Of a stretch of DNA of 64,000 nucleotides, positions 46,905 through 56,117 are shown in pieces (positions within the stretch are counted from its first letter, which is position 1; each line of letters starts with the position of its first letter). Source of the DNA: Corynebacterium deserti GIMN1.010 (GTDB lineage: Bacteria > Actinomycetota > Actinomycetes > Mycobacteriales > Mycobacteriaceae); assembly GCF_001277995.1 (NCBI RefSeq), contig NZ_CP009220.1, positions 1 through 64,000 of the forward strand, in the 5' to 3' direction. Below the pieces are notes generated by a model that made no database searches, had not been told where the DNA came from, and saw nothing but the letters and a program-made list of their open reading frames with translations. Position numbers and translations under genes: made by a program.

Positions 46905-48037
46905 TGACATCGGTTCTCATCTGCTGCGACAAATTCAAAGGATCGGCAACGTCTGCGGCAGTGTCTAAAGCATTGGGTCAAGGATTGGAAAATGCAGGTC
47001 ATACCGTATTTATCTCTCCGCTCGCCGATGGCGGGGACGGTACCCTTGACGCTTTTGATTCCCTGGGGTACCTGCGGGAATCGGCTCAAGTACGAGGCTC
47101 CAACGGCGAGATCATTGAGGCGCAGTATGCGCTCAAAGACGATACGGCGGTGATTGAAATTGCGCGTGCCTGTGGATTGGATCTGGCATCACCTGAGGGC
47201 ACAACACCCACATCGGAGTTTGCCCGGAATGCGGGTTCCTGGGGAGTCGGCGATTTGATTTTGGCAGCGCTTGATCAGGGAGCTCGACGAATCATCATCG
47301 GACTGGGCGGAAGTGTAACCACTGATGCTGGATGTGGAATGGCGCAAGCACTTGGTGTGGAGTTTCTGCGTGCTGATGGCAGCGAGATCACGGACATCAA
47401 GGATATGGGTTCCGTCCACGACATAAGGGGTGACCAGGTAGATCCCCGCATTTCGCACACCGAATTCATCGTTGCATCTGACGTGCGCAATCCCTTGTGT
47501 GGACCAGATGGTGCTGCCATGATCTACGGACCACAGAAAGGATTGAACACACAGGATGTGGCCGAGGTAGATCAGATGATCTACCATTTTTCCCAGGTCG
47601 TCCAACAGGCTCTGGGGAAAGATAACGTATCCACTACGCCGGGTGCAGGTGCTGCCGGTGGGCTTGGATTCATGGCGATCGCCCTACTCGCTGCAGAAAT
47701 GCAATCGGGGGTGGACATGATTCTCAACGAAACTGGTGGTGATGCCATGTTGGATCGTGCAGATTTGGTCATCACCGGAGAGGGTCGCATCGATGAGCAG
47801 ACACTCAGCGGGAAGGCGCCTGCCGGGATTGCGCAACGCGCACGGAGTAGGAACATTCCAGTTGTTGCGGTGTGTGGTCAAAACCAATTGGATTCCGATT
47901 CCGCAGGTCAGCTGTTTGAAGCCATCTACAGCCTTGCCGATTTTGAAGCGGATATCAGCGAGTGCATTCGACACCCACTGCCGATTCTGACGCGCATCGG
48001 TGCGGAGATCGCACGCCGCCACCTGTTAACCGAGTAG
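46904..48037 (+). CDS. glxK: Glycerate kinase (GlxK/GarK family)
   Basis: This 377-residue kinase phosphorylates D-glycerate with ATP to feed glycolysis. Diagnostic segments are CCDKFKGSATSAAV, SPLADGGDGTLDAF, GLGGSVTTDAGCGMAQALG and ITGEGRIDEQTLSGK. The ATG overlaps the last base of the ttuC stop. Together with the DASS transporter it completes a route from tartrate-like acids to phosphoglycerate. Its 3' end overlaps the convergent TauE gene by 12 bases. Confidence 0.93.
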   Translation: MTSVLICCDKFKGSATSAAVSKALGQGLENAGHTVFISPLADGGDGTLDAFDSLGYLRESAQVRGSNGEIIEAQYALKDDTAVIEIARACGLDLASPEGTTPTSEFARNAGSWGVGDLILAALDQGARRIIIGLGGSVTTDAGCGMAQALGVEFLRADGSEITDIKDMGSVHDIRGDQVDPRISHTEFIVASDVRNPLCGPDGAAMIYGPQKGLNTQDVAEVDQMIYHFSQVVQQALGKDNVSTTPGAGAAGGLGFMAIALLAAEMQSGVDMILNETGGDAMLDRADLVITGEGRIDEQTLSGKAPAGIAQRARSRNIPVVAVCGQNQLDSDSAGQLFEAIYSLADFEADISECIRHPLPILTRIGAEIARRHLLTE

Positions 48038-48763
48038 CTCTTGAGTAAGCACGAACACGCCCATGATCAGCACGAAAACTCCGAATCCCTTGCGCAGGGC
48101 CTTCTCCGGCACGCGGCTGGCCAGGCGCGACCCAATCAGTGATCCGACGATCGCAACGGCAGTCACCATCAGCACCAGACCCCAATCAAGCTGCACGCTG
48201 GTGAGATAACCCGCAAGTCCAGCAAACGATTTCATCGTAATGACCACCAGTGACGTACCCACCGCCACCGGCATCGCCAGCCCGCCCAGCAGCGTCAGCG
48301 CTGGCACCACCAAGAAACCGCCACCTGCCCCGACCAACCCGGTCACGGCGCCGACGAGGAGGCCGTCGATAAGCACGCGGGAAAAAGAGCTTGTCGACGG
48401 CTCCGCTTTTGTATTTCGTCCCCGCAACATTGCTGCTGACGTGGCGATCATCATCAACGCGAACGCCACCATGAGGAGCGTTTCCGGAATGTATCCACCC
48501 ACAAGGCCACCGCCGAATGCACCGACCATGCTCGCCGAGCCGAACATCAGGCCTGTTTTCCATCGGACGCGATTGTTGCGTGCGTGGCTGATCGCACTGA
48601 CCGCCGAGGTGGTGCCCACGATAAACAGTGACGCTGCGATCGCTTCTCGAGGTGGCAATCCCGCCACATACGTCAAAATCGGCACTGTTAGAATCGAGCC
48701 ACCACCGCCAAGCAAGCCCAGCGAAATGCCGATGAACAGCGATAACACCAAAGTAAGGATCAT
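48026..48763 (-). CDS. TauE/SafE-family sulfite/anion exporter
   Basis: This 245-residue membrane protein has about eight helices and the two repeated TauE halves (GISLGLLGGGGSILTVPIL and TGLVGAGGGFLVVPALTLL). Family members export sulfite, sulfoacetate or related anions. It is the last gene of a minus-strand operon with two rhodanese genes and would remove sulfite made by persulfide oxidation. It starts 8 bases after the rhodanese stop. Confidence 0.88.
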   Translation of the reverse strand: MILTLVLSLFIGISLGLLGGGGSILTVPILTYVAGLPPREAIAASLFIVGTTSAVSAISHARNNRVRWKTGLMFGSASMVGAFGGGLVGGYIPETLLMVAFALMMIATSAAMLRGRNTKAEPSTSSFSRVLIDGLLVGAVTGLVGAGGGFLVVPALTLLGGLAMPVAVGTSLVVITMKSFAGLAGYLTSVQLDWGLVLMVTAVAIVGSLIGSRLASRVPEKALRKGFGVFVLIMGVFVLTQELLG

Positions 48764-48771
48764 GGGGTGCT

Positions 48772-49065
48772 CTACTTAATCGGCAGGTTGTTGCGGTACC
48801 ACTCGTTCATGCCACCATCCATGGAATACGCCTCAAAGCCCATGTTCTTGAGCACCGCTGCCACCTCCGTGCTGCGTCGTCCGCTGCGACACACCACAAT
48901 GACAAGATGCTGTTTGTCTAGCTCAGTGACTCGTTCCGTGATCTCACCCATGGGAATGTGCAGGGCGGTTGGGATCATGCCCTCGGTGATCTCGAAGTGT
49001 TCGCGGACATCCACGATTTGATCGGTGTCTTGGCGTTTGTTGGTTTCGGAAATACTGATTGACAT
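48772..49065 (-). CDS. Single-domain rhodanese sulfurtransferase
   Basis: This 97-residue rhodanese has the active-site loop VVCRSGRRSTE with catalytic Cys near residue 59 and the substrate-binding VDVREHFEITEGMIPTALHIP before it. It moves sulfane sulfur between thiols in the cytoplasm. It stands between the YgaP-like gene and the TauE gene with gaps of 8-9 bases, so all three are co-transcribed. Confidence 0.9.
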   Translation of the reverse strand: MSISISETNKRQDTDQIVDVREHFEITEGMIPTALHIPMGEITERVTELDKQHLVIVVCRSGRRSTEVAAVLKNMGFEAYSMDGGMNEWYRNNLPIK

Positions 49066-49074
49066 TGGAATGCT

Positions 49075-49647
49075 CTATTTCTTCTGGTCGGGGAGCGTGC
49101 TGAAGGTTTCTTCCTTGGTTGGAACAGGCCTCGTCCTGTTCCACGGCAATGCCGATAGTGCCTTGCCCATCGCGCATGTATTGGTTAGCGCCGACACGGT
49201 CAGTCCAGCGCCGATTCCCCCGGCTAGTGACACCATTTTTGGTGATAGGAATTTTCCTCCCAGGAGGCTTGCCAGCACCAACGATCCCGCAGTGAACCTC
49301 ACCTGACGTTCGATGTCCCACACCTGCGAACCGCGCACCACATCGCCACCGGCCGCAGCGAAACCATTGACGCCACCCTCCAGCACTGCGACGGTGGATA
49401 TCCCCAAGGGGGCAAGCTTTTGCTGTGCCTGAACTGCGCGAACACCAGATTGGCAGACCAACACCACATGCTCCCCGACGCGATCAGCGATCTCTTCGGC
49501 ATGCTCCGCCAGCATCGCCAAGGGGACATTGTACGAACCACGAATGTGGATATTGGAAAACTCGTGGGCAGTGCGGACATCAATCACGGTGAGTCCTTCG
49601 CGCTGATCCATCCACAATTTCAGTGTTTTTGCATTTACGGAAGTCAC
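49075..49647 (-). CDS. YgaP-like membrane rhodanese (rhodanese-DUF2892)
   Basis: This 190-residue protein has an N-terminal rhodanese domain (about 1-105) with active loop VLVCQSGVRAVQ (Cys near 59), followed by a DUF2892 part with two short membrane helices (about 120-165), the architecture of E. coli YgaP. GTG 49647 is the start, with AAGGAC upstream. It is divergent from the CstR-like gene, and the palindrome at 49697-49712 lies between them. Confidence 0.88.
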   Translation of the reverse strand: MTSVNAKTLKLWMDQREGLTVIDVRTAHEFSNIHIRGSYNVPLAMLAEHAEEIADRVGEHVVLVCQSGVRAVQAQQKLAPLGISTVAVLEGGVNGFAAAGGDVVRGSQVWDIERQVRFTAGSLVLASLLGGKFLSPKMVSLAGGIGAGLTVSALTNTCAMGKALSALPWNRTRPVPTKEETFSTLPDQKK

Positions 49648-49696
49648 ATTTCGTCCTTTTCAAGTGTCGGTTGGTGAGCAACACCAAGCCTGCCAC

Positions 49697-49712
49697 ATAC
49701 CCTGGGGGGTAT
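49697..49712. promoter_or_regulatory. CstR/CsoR-type operator between rhodanese operon and cstR
   Basis: ATACCCTGGGGGGTAT matches the two sites at 41473 and 41504 (ATACCC-N4-GGGTAT). A further G-rich half site follows near 49721-49732. It is placed to control both divergent transcripts. Confidence 0.8.
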
Positions 49713-49770
49713 GCAATATGCGGGTGGGGGTATAGTGTTTTTCATATAGATCACTTAGTTAGCCCTTTAG

Positions 49771-50043
<273 letters not shown>

Positions 50044-50371
50044 GTTTTCAGCGTGGCTACATTGAGAGCTGAACTGAGGGCTTCACATTTCCCGTATGAG
50101 TGCTTGTGATCCGGTCTATTTTGCGGGGCTTAGACGGCGATCTGAGAGGGCACTTTTCTTTGCAAAAATGTGCGTGAAGTCGAGGGCTAGAAGTCGAATA
50201 AATCCTGCCGAGTGAAGTTGCTAACCGATAGTGTGAAAGAAACTTGACTTCAGCGAAGGGACCAGCAATCGTGCCCCATGTGCCACTTGGACAATCTCGC
50301 ATCAAAGGTGTCGCAAATTCTCGCTCCCATGTGGGCTGTCCCCATAATCACTTTGGCTTGCCGGCGGTCCC

Positions 50372-52270
50372 ATGAGCACCCTAGTTTTTGTGGGTGGCGG
50401 CCCGCGCACAACTGGAATATTGTTGCGCCTAGCTGCGAATCTTCCCGCCGAGGGGACAGAGATCACCACCATTCACGTGATTGACCCGTACCCGGCAGGA
50501 GGCGGGCGCATTTGGCGTACCAATCAATCGGGGCTGCTGTGGATGAACTCGATGGCGCAGGACGTCACTATTTTCGCCGACGATTCCGTAGCGATGGATG
50601 GGCCCGTTATTCCTGGCCCCAGCCTTGCAGAATGGGTGCTCGGTGTTGGTCGAAAGCAGGTGGAAGCAGCCGGATTGGCCGATGAGCTGCGTGAATTTAG
50701 TGGCCGAACGTTTCCTTCCCGGCGCATGCAGTCGTTGTACTTGGACTGGGCATTTAAAGAGGCCGTGACCAGGTTGGAGCATCACCCAAAACCAGTGTCC
50801 GTGACCGTGCATCGGGCGCTGGCGGTGGAACTCATTGATGTTGAATCGGACGTTCCTGGCTGCCAAGCTGTGCATTTAGACAATGGGGATGTGCTCACTG
50901 TGGATACGGTGGTGCTCACTCAAGGGCATCTTGATGTGGTGGTATCTCCTGAAGCTGACAAGCTGGGGTCGATCGCAGCTACTGAAGGTCTGGTCTACGT
51001 ACCACCAGGATTTACCGCTGACCAGGACCTTTCTGTTCTCCCAGGTGGTGATCCCGTACTGGTGCGTGGCTTCGGTCTGGCGTTTATTGATGCGATGGTG
51101 CTGCTCACCGAAGGCCGTGGCGGAACATTCACTTCGGTTGATGGGGAGCTCACCTACATTCCCAGCGGTGCCGAGCCTGAACTGTGGGTGGGTTCACGCC
51201 GGGGCGTTCCCTACCTGCCGAAATTGGGGTACTCGGTGCCGATCGTCACGAATGCGCCTCTATATCTTGATGACGCGTCACTTGCTGCCTTCGGAAGTTT
51301 CCAGCTGAACTATCGCGATCACGTCTTTCCGTTGTTGACGTGGAACCTTCTCTACGCCCATTATCACCAGCTGTTGGGTACTGACCCTTCGCGGGCGACA
51401 GTCTCTTGGGATGAGCTGTCCACCCAGTTGAAACGTCTTCTACCAGCGGAATTAGGTGGTGATACCGCGGATATTTCGGCTTATCTTGAGGTGGCGGTGC
51501 CGGATTCGCGCGATCGTTTCGATTTCGATCACCTGGACAAACCCCTCTCCGGTTTGGAGTTTGAGGATCACACTTCTCGTTCGGCGCACATCGCCGCGCA
51601 TATTTCTGATCAGATCGAGCGCGCCGGAAATCCTCGTTACTCCATGGATCAGGCTGTATTTTGCACCCTGCTGAAAATCTACTTCCGCGTCCATGACCTC
51701 GCGGAAGCTGGCCACTTCAACCTTACTGACCTGCGCGAAAACATCGACCGCGCCCTCCACAACCTCTTTTCCTACATCGCCAGTGGCCCACCACCGGTCC
51801 GTCTCGAGCAACTCTTGGCTCTCCACCGCGCAGGCCTTGTTCACTTCCTCGGCCCCGATATCCGAATCGGCGTCGAAGACGGGCACTTTACTGCAGGAGA
51901 AATAAAAACAAAAGCGCTTATCGACGCCTACCTCGCCACCGATTCCGCCTCCTTCGTCGCCGACTCACTCCTCCAAAACCTCCTTCGCGACGGTGAAGTC
52001 ACCGTGGAATCAATTAATGGCTCTCCACGGGGTAAGTTCGTGGTGGACAACATTGGTCGACCCATTCGACGCGATGGAACCACCCACACCCAGCGCTTTT
52101 TGTTGGGGCCTTTGGTCTCTGGCGGTGGAAGCGAAGCCCCATTTTCTCGTCCGGGAACAAATGCCCGAGGTTTCCAGCGTGCTGACCGCCTCGCGCGGAT
52201 TATTTTGGCGCTCGATGAGATCCTTGAAACCGACGCCCAGCTGGCTACTGCGAGCCGCCATCCCGACTGA
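50372..52270 (+). CDS. FAD/NAD(P)-binding protein (FAD_NAD_binding, PF13454 type)
   Basis: This 632-residue protein has an N-terminal dinucleotide-binding segment FVGGGPRTTGILLRL with the acidic end of beta-2 in VIDPYPAGGGRIWRT, and a long C-terminal part rich in helices. Proteins of this family are found next to siderophore, natural product or amino-acid metabolism genes and their reactions are mostly unknown. It stands alone: a 328-base gene-free region precedes it and a repeat element follows. ATG 50372 has no strong ribosome site (CCGGCGG upstream). Confidence 0.75.
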   Translation: MSTLVFVGGGPRTTGILLRLAANLPAEGTEITTIHVIDPYPAGGGRIWRTNQSGLLWMNSMAQDVTIFADDSVAMDGPVIPGPSLAEWVLGVGRKQVEAAGLADELREFSGRTFPSRRMQSLYLDWAFKEAVTRLEHHPKPVSVTVHRALAVELIDVESDVPGCQAVHLDNGDVLTVDTVVLTQGHLDVVVSPEADKLGSIAATEGLVYVPPGFTADQDLSVLPGGDPVLVRGFGLAFIDAMVLLTEGRGGTFTSVDGELTYIPSGAEPELWVGSRRGVPYLPKLGYSVPIVTNAPLYLDDASLAAFGSFQLNYRDHVFPLLTWNLLYAHYHQLLGTDPSRATVSWDELSTQLKRLLPAELGGDTADISAYLEVAVPDSRDRFDFDHLDKPLSGLEFEDHTSRSAHIAAHISDQIERAGNPRYSMDQAVFCTLLKIYFRVHDLAEAGHFNLTDLRENIDRALHNLFSYIASGPPPVRLEQLLALHRAGLVHFLGPDIRIGVEDGHFTAGEIKTKALIDAYLATDSASFVADSLLQNLLRDGEVTVESINGSPRGKFVVDNIGRPIRRDGTTHTQRFLLGPLVSGGGSEAPFSRPGTNARGFQRADRLARIILALDEILETDAQLATASRHPD

Positions 52271-52317
52271 GCCGAACCCATGGAAGTGGTGGTTACAGGT
52301 GCTCAGCTGGAAATCCG

Positions 52318-52450
52318 GAACCGCACCGCACGTGGGCTTATGCGAGAACATTTGCGGTGTGGTTGGCGTGTCAAAAGGCCTTTGGACTGTCTGTATGCAA
52401 CACATGACACCTCATATAGTGGTAGATGTGGTGCTACTTTCGGGGTGGCT
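52318..52450. repeat. Intergenic repeat element, copy B
   Basis: This is homologous to the element at 27956-28090, with the best block ACACATG-CACCTCATATAG-GGTAGATGTGGTGCTA nearly identical in both. Between here and the VTC-domain gene (52451-52780) the sequence is AT-rich without a supportable gene and probably holds that operon's promoter. Confidence 0.7.
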
Positions 52451-52780
52451 TATCCCGTGTTGAGAGCCTGGTGCTGCTCCGGGAAAGAAATGATTATTCG
52501 GGTTGAGAGATAGATATGTATTATCAACAGACCGCGATGGCAGAAGTTTGGCAGGTTGAACTTTTAAAAGTAGCTGAGGGGCGCGGGATTTTAATTGAGT
52601 TTTGTGGAAAAATAACACCAATCCTGAGTCTTTGCAGGTTAAGAAGCTGGAAACAACCTGCAAGGGTAAATTTTAGGTAAACACTCCCTTAACTAAGTTC
52701 AATCAACATGGCTGAGAATTAGGGCGATCATTCCCAATTTTTCACAGAAAACGTTCGGGGATCTTCCAAAGAAATAGATC

Positions 52781-53632
52781 ATGCTTATTGGCATGAGCAA
52801 TCAAACAGCAATCAAGCCTGCGGTGGCGGCTGCCTCAGGGGTGAAAACTTCACCGCACCGGTTCAACCGATTTGAGATCAAGTATCTGATTCCAGAACAC
52901 GAGGTGCCTGCGCTGCGCGAGCAGCTTGCAGAGAGAATGTATACGGATCCGCTTTCGCCCCCAGGAGGGTACCGAGTGGAGTCGCTCTACTTCGATTCAC
53001 CAGATCTGCGGTGTTATACGGAGAAGATTGAGGGACTGAAGTTTCGTCGAAAATTTCGGATTCGATCGTATGGTGAGGGGGTGCTTGGGCCGAACTCAAA
53101 GGTGTCGGCAGAGATCAAGCAGCGTGTTAACAAGGTGACGCAGAAACGTCGACTGGATCTTCCCTTCATCTATGCACTTGCCCTGGGCGATAGCACGGGC
53201 GTGGCGGTGGGGGAGCGGGTGGACGTCGACAAGCTTCTTGCTTCGGTGCCGGAGGTGCAGCACAACCTGGTGCGTGAAATCGCGTCGTTTGCTCAAAATT
53301 ATCGGCTGCGGCCGATTGCGACCACGAAGTATCACCGGGAAGCGTTTGTTGGCGTTGATGCCGAGGCCAGCTCGCGCGTGACCATTGACCACGGAGTTTC
53401 GGGCCGCGATCGTGACTTTCTGCTCGGGCAGGACTTTGACGACCGCCCGACTGTCACCCCAGGCATTGCCGTCGTGGAAATCAAATGCGATGAGCGTGTG
53501 CCGTTTTGGCTAACCGATATGACAGCACAACTGGAGATGTCAGTGATCCGCATGTCTAAGTACTGCCAGACCATTGAAGCATTCAACAACCGTCCGGCGT
53601 CCGCGCTCGGATCCGTCGACCCAATCTTCTAA
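52781..53632 (+). CDS. VTC-domain protein (polyphosphate polymerase fold)
   Basis: This 283-residue protein is related to the catalytic VTC4 tunnel domain that makes polyphosphate in eukaryotes. The conserved basic tunnel motifs are FNRFEIKYLI, SLYFDSPDL, KFRRKFRIRSYG, SAEIKQRVNKVTQKRR and VVEIKCDERVPFWL, followed by MSKYC. No membrane helix or signal is seen, so it is cytoplasmic. It is the first gene of a unit with a DUF4956 membrane protein and a CotH-type kinase, a combination seen in many bacteria. ATG 52781 or ATG 52793 may start it. Confidence 0.85.
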   Translation: MLIGMSNQTAIKPAVAAASGVKTSPHRFNRFEIKYLIPEHEVPALREQLAERMYTDPLSPPGGYRVESLYFDSPDLRCYTEKIEGLKFRRKFRIRSYGEGVLGPNSKVSAEIKQRVNKVTQKRRLDLPFIYALALGDSTGVAVGERVDVDKLLASVPEVQHNLVREIASFAQNYRLRPIATTKYHREAFVGVDAEASSRVTIDHGVSGRDRDFLLGQDFDDRPTVTPGIAVVEIKCDERVPFWLTDMTAQLEMSVIRMSKYCQTIEAFNNRPASALGSVDPIF

Positions 53633-53659
53633 CCCTTATATTCAGAAAGGCTCATCCCC

Positions 53660-54373
53660 ATGCTGAGCGACCTTAGTTCCATTTTCGATTTCCAAGATCT
53701 CTCCGGCACCTTCTCAGTCGTCGACGTCCTCATCACTCTTGTGCTGTCCTTCGTGCTCACCTCGGTTGTGGGTGTGGTGTACCAAAAGACACACCGACAC
53801 ATTTCCTACAGCCAGTCCTTCGTGCAGACGCTGGTGCTGGTCGGCATGGTCATCGCGATCATCATGCTGGTGGTCGGATCCAACATTGCACGTGCATTCG
53901 CCCTGGTTGGCGCGCTGTCGGTTATTCGTTTCCGCAATGCGGTGAAAGAAACCCGAGATGTCGGCTTCCTCTTCCTGGCCATGGCAATCGGCATGACCTG
54001 TGGTACCCGCTTCTACGTTCTCGCGATCGCCGCCACTGTTGTTGTGTGCGCCGTGCTGCTCATCATGTATCGCTTCGATTGGTTCAAAGCCGACATCCAG
54101 CGCCAGGTTGTTAAGGTTCAGGTGCCTGCAGATGGCATGGCTGATTCCGGCAAGTCCTACGCTGAAGAAGTAGAGCTTATTCTCGCTGAATACTGCACCT
54201 CATTTGAGTTGATGTCCCTTGAATCTGTCCGTGGCGGTGCGCTTACCGAGCTGTCCTACACCACCCAAATGCGCAAGAACGTGAAGCCTCATGAGCTGGT
54301 TGCCCGTATGCGCGATGTGAACTTCGGACAGAAAGCAACCGTCCTGACCGGCCACGACCAGACGGATGTGTAA
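53660..54373 (+). CDS. DUF4956 membrane protein
   Basis: This 237-residue protein has about four membrane helices in the first 145 residues, including the family core FALVGALSVIRFRNAVKETR followed by DVGFLFLAMAIGMTCGT, and a soluble C-terminal domain of about 85 residues (VQVPADGMADSGKSYAEEVE). DUF4956 genes co-occur with VTC-domain and CotH genes, suggesting a membrane channel or scaffold for the same process. It starts 27 bases after the VTC gene with AGAAAGG upstream and ends 3 bases before cotH. Confidence 0.85.
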   Translation: MLSDLSSIFDFQDLSGTFSVVDVLITLVLSFVLTSVVGVVYQKTHRHISYSQSFVQTLVLVGMVIAIIMLVVGSNIARAFALVGALSVIRFRNAVKETRDVGFLFLAMAIGMTCGTRFYVLAIAATVVVCAVLLIMYRFDWFKADIQRQVVKVQVPADGMADSGKSYAEEVELILAEYCTSFELMSLESVRGGALTELSYTTQMRKNVKPHELVARMRDVNFGQKATVLTGHDQTDV

Positions 54374-54376
54374 CTC

Positions 54377-56116
54377 ATGCCGAGTTTTAAATCAGCCCGA
54401 TGGAGGATGAACAGACGCCTGTTCCTCGGCACCGCCGCATCAATTGTTGCGGTGGGCGGTGTGATCGGTGGCGTGCAGGTTGTTCCGTATATTTCCAGCA
54501 ACGAAGTGCAAACGTCGGTATCGTCTGTTGCCACCATTGATGTTGGCGAGGGCAATGTTGATCTCTTTGACACCTCCGAATCCCACGAGGTCAGTCTGCA
54601 GATTTCGCAGGAAAACCTCGATGAGATGCTCGCCGACTACCAAGAGGACGGCGAGAAAACCTGGGTGAAAGCCAACATCACGATTGATGGCGTGACCATT
54701 GAAAACGTCGGCATCCGCTTGAAGGGTAACTCAACGTTGTCCGCGCTTGGCCGCACATCTGAAGACGGCGGCATGGGCGGCATGGGTGACCGTCAAATGC
54801 CCGAGGGGATGGAGCTTAGCGAAGAGCAGCTTGCGCAGATGGAAGAGATGATGGCCGCGCGTGAAACTGCGGGTGAAGCTACAGGCGAAGACGGCGAAGC
54901 AGCAGGCCCTGGAATGGGAGGTGGAATGGGAGGTGGAATGGGAGGTGGCATGGTTTCCATCGATGCTGAGGACACCAGCACCTGGCCATTCCTCATTAGC
55001 TTTGACAAATACGAAGAAGGCCGCGTCTACCAAGGCATGACAGAACTCTCGCTCCGACCCGGCACCACCGTCGTCGGCGAAGCGCTGGCGCTGGCCCTGA
55101 CCGACGCCACCGGCCAGGCGTCACAGCAATCCAGCTTCACAACATTTACGCTTAACGACGCCCCCTCCACCACCCGCCTCATCCTCGAGCACCCTGATGA
55201 AAACTACGCCGAAGAACTAGGAAACGGTGTCCTCTTCAAAGCAGACTCCACTAGCTCCTTCACTTATCAGGGGGAGGACCAAACTGATTACGACGGCCAA
55301 TTCAACCAAATCAACGCTGAAGGCGATGGCGACATCCAGCCGATCATCAATCTTCTCAAGTGGTTGGACACGGCAAGTGACGAGGAGTTCGACGAGCACC
55401 TCGCTGACTATGTGGATGTGGAGAGCTTCGCTCGCTACGTCGCAACCCAAAACCTCCTGGTTAACTCTGACGACATGGCCGGCCCCGGTAAGAACTACTA
55501 CCTGTGGTACGACTACGACACCGGCCTGATCAGCGTTGTTTCATGGGACCTCAACATGTCGATGTCTGGCTCTACCGATGCTGGCCCTGACGATGAAGTC
55601 TCCATGGGCGGCGGTATGGGAGGTGGCATGGGTGGCGGTATGCGTCCAGGTGCGACGACCGAAACTGACACCGAAACTGACACCGAAACGGAAACCGACG
55701 CCGATACCAGCACCCAGTTCCAGCCACCCGCCGGTGTGGAAGGTATGGAAGGCATGGGCATGCCACCTGGAATGACCACGGACACGGATACCGATACCGA
55801 CGCTCAGACGGAGTTCCAACCACCAGCTGGAACGGAGAGCGAAGACGGTCAAGAACGTGGCGGCATGGGAGGAAACGAGCTGAAGGAACGCTTCCTCGCA
55901 TCCGATGCCTTTACTGAGATCTACCAGCAGGTCTATTGGGAGCTATATGAAGAAATGTATGGATCCGGCACGGCGCTCACGCTGTTGGATGAGATCGCAG
56001 CGTCGATTCCAGCGACTGATTCGGTGACGCAGGAGGAGATCGATAGTCAGGTCGCAACGCTTCGGGAATGGGTGACGTCTCGAACTGAATCCCTCGCATC
56101 CCAGCAGACTGCGTAG
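54377..56116 (+). CDS. CotH-family secreted kinase-like protein
   Basis: CotH proteins are atypical protein kinases; the Bacillus member phosphorylates spore-coat proteins. This 579-residue product has an N-terminal signal or anchor helix (about 12-33). The CotH core has GIRLKGNSTLSAL (about 114-126), NSDDMAGPGKNYYLWYD (about 362-378) and the metal-binding VVSWDLNMSMSG (about 386-397). Low-complexity insertions break it up: Gly-Met-rich repeats at about 177-192 and 412-425 and Thr/Asp/Glu repeats at about 430-480. It is the third gene of the VTC-DUF4956-CotH unit and probably acts outside the membrane. Confidence 0.85.
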   Translation: MPSFKSARWRMNRRLFLGTAASIVAVGGVIGGVQVVPYISSNEVQTSVSSVATIDVGEGNVDLFDTSESHEVSLQISQENLDEMLADYQEDGEKTWVKANITIDGVTIENVGIRLKGNSTLSALGRTSEDGGMGGMGDRQMPEGMELSEEQLAQMEEMMAARETAGEATGEDGEAAGPGMGGGMGGGMGGGMVSIDAEDTSTWPFLISFDKYEEGRVYQGMTELSLRPGTTVVGEALALALTDATGQASQQSSFTTFTLNDAPSTTRLILEHPDENYAEELGNGVLFKADSTSSFTYQGEDQTDYDGQFNQINAEGDGDIQPIINLLKWLDTASDEEFDEHLADYVDVESFARYVATQNLLVNSDDMAGPGKNYYLWYDYDTGLISVVSWDLNMSMSGSTDAGPDDEVSMGGGMGGGMGGGMRPGATTETDTETDTETETDADTSTQFQPPAGVEGMEGMGMPPGMTTDTDTDTDAQTEFQPPAGTESEDGQERGGMGGNELKERFLASDAFTEIYQQVYWELYEEMYGSGTALTLLDEIAASIPATDSVTQEEIDSQVATLREWVTSRTESLASQQTA

Positions 56117-56117
56117 A

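Noticed and set aside
50278..50484. A small frame upstream of the FAD-protein gene
   Set aside because: It overlaps the start of the FAD protein, has no ribosome site and no conserved features.
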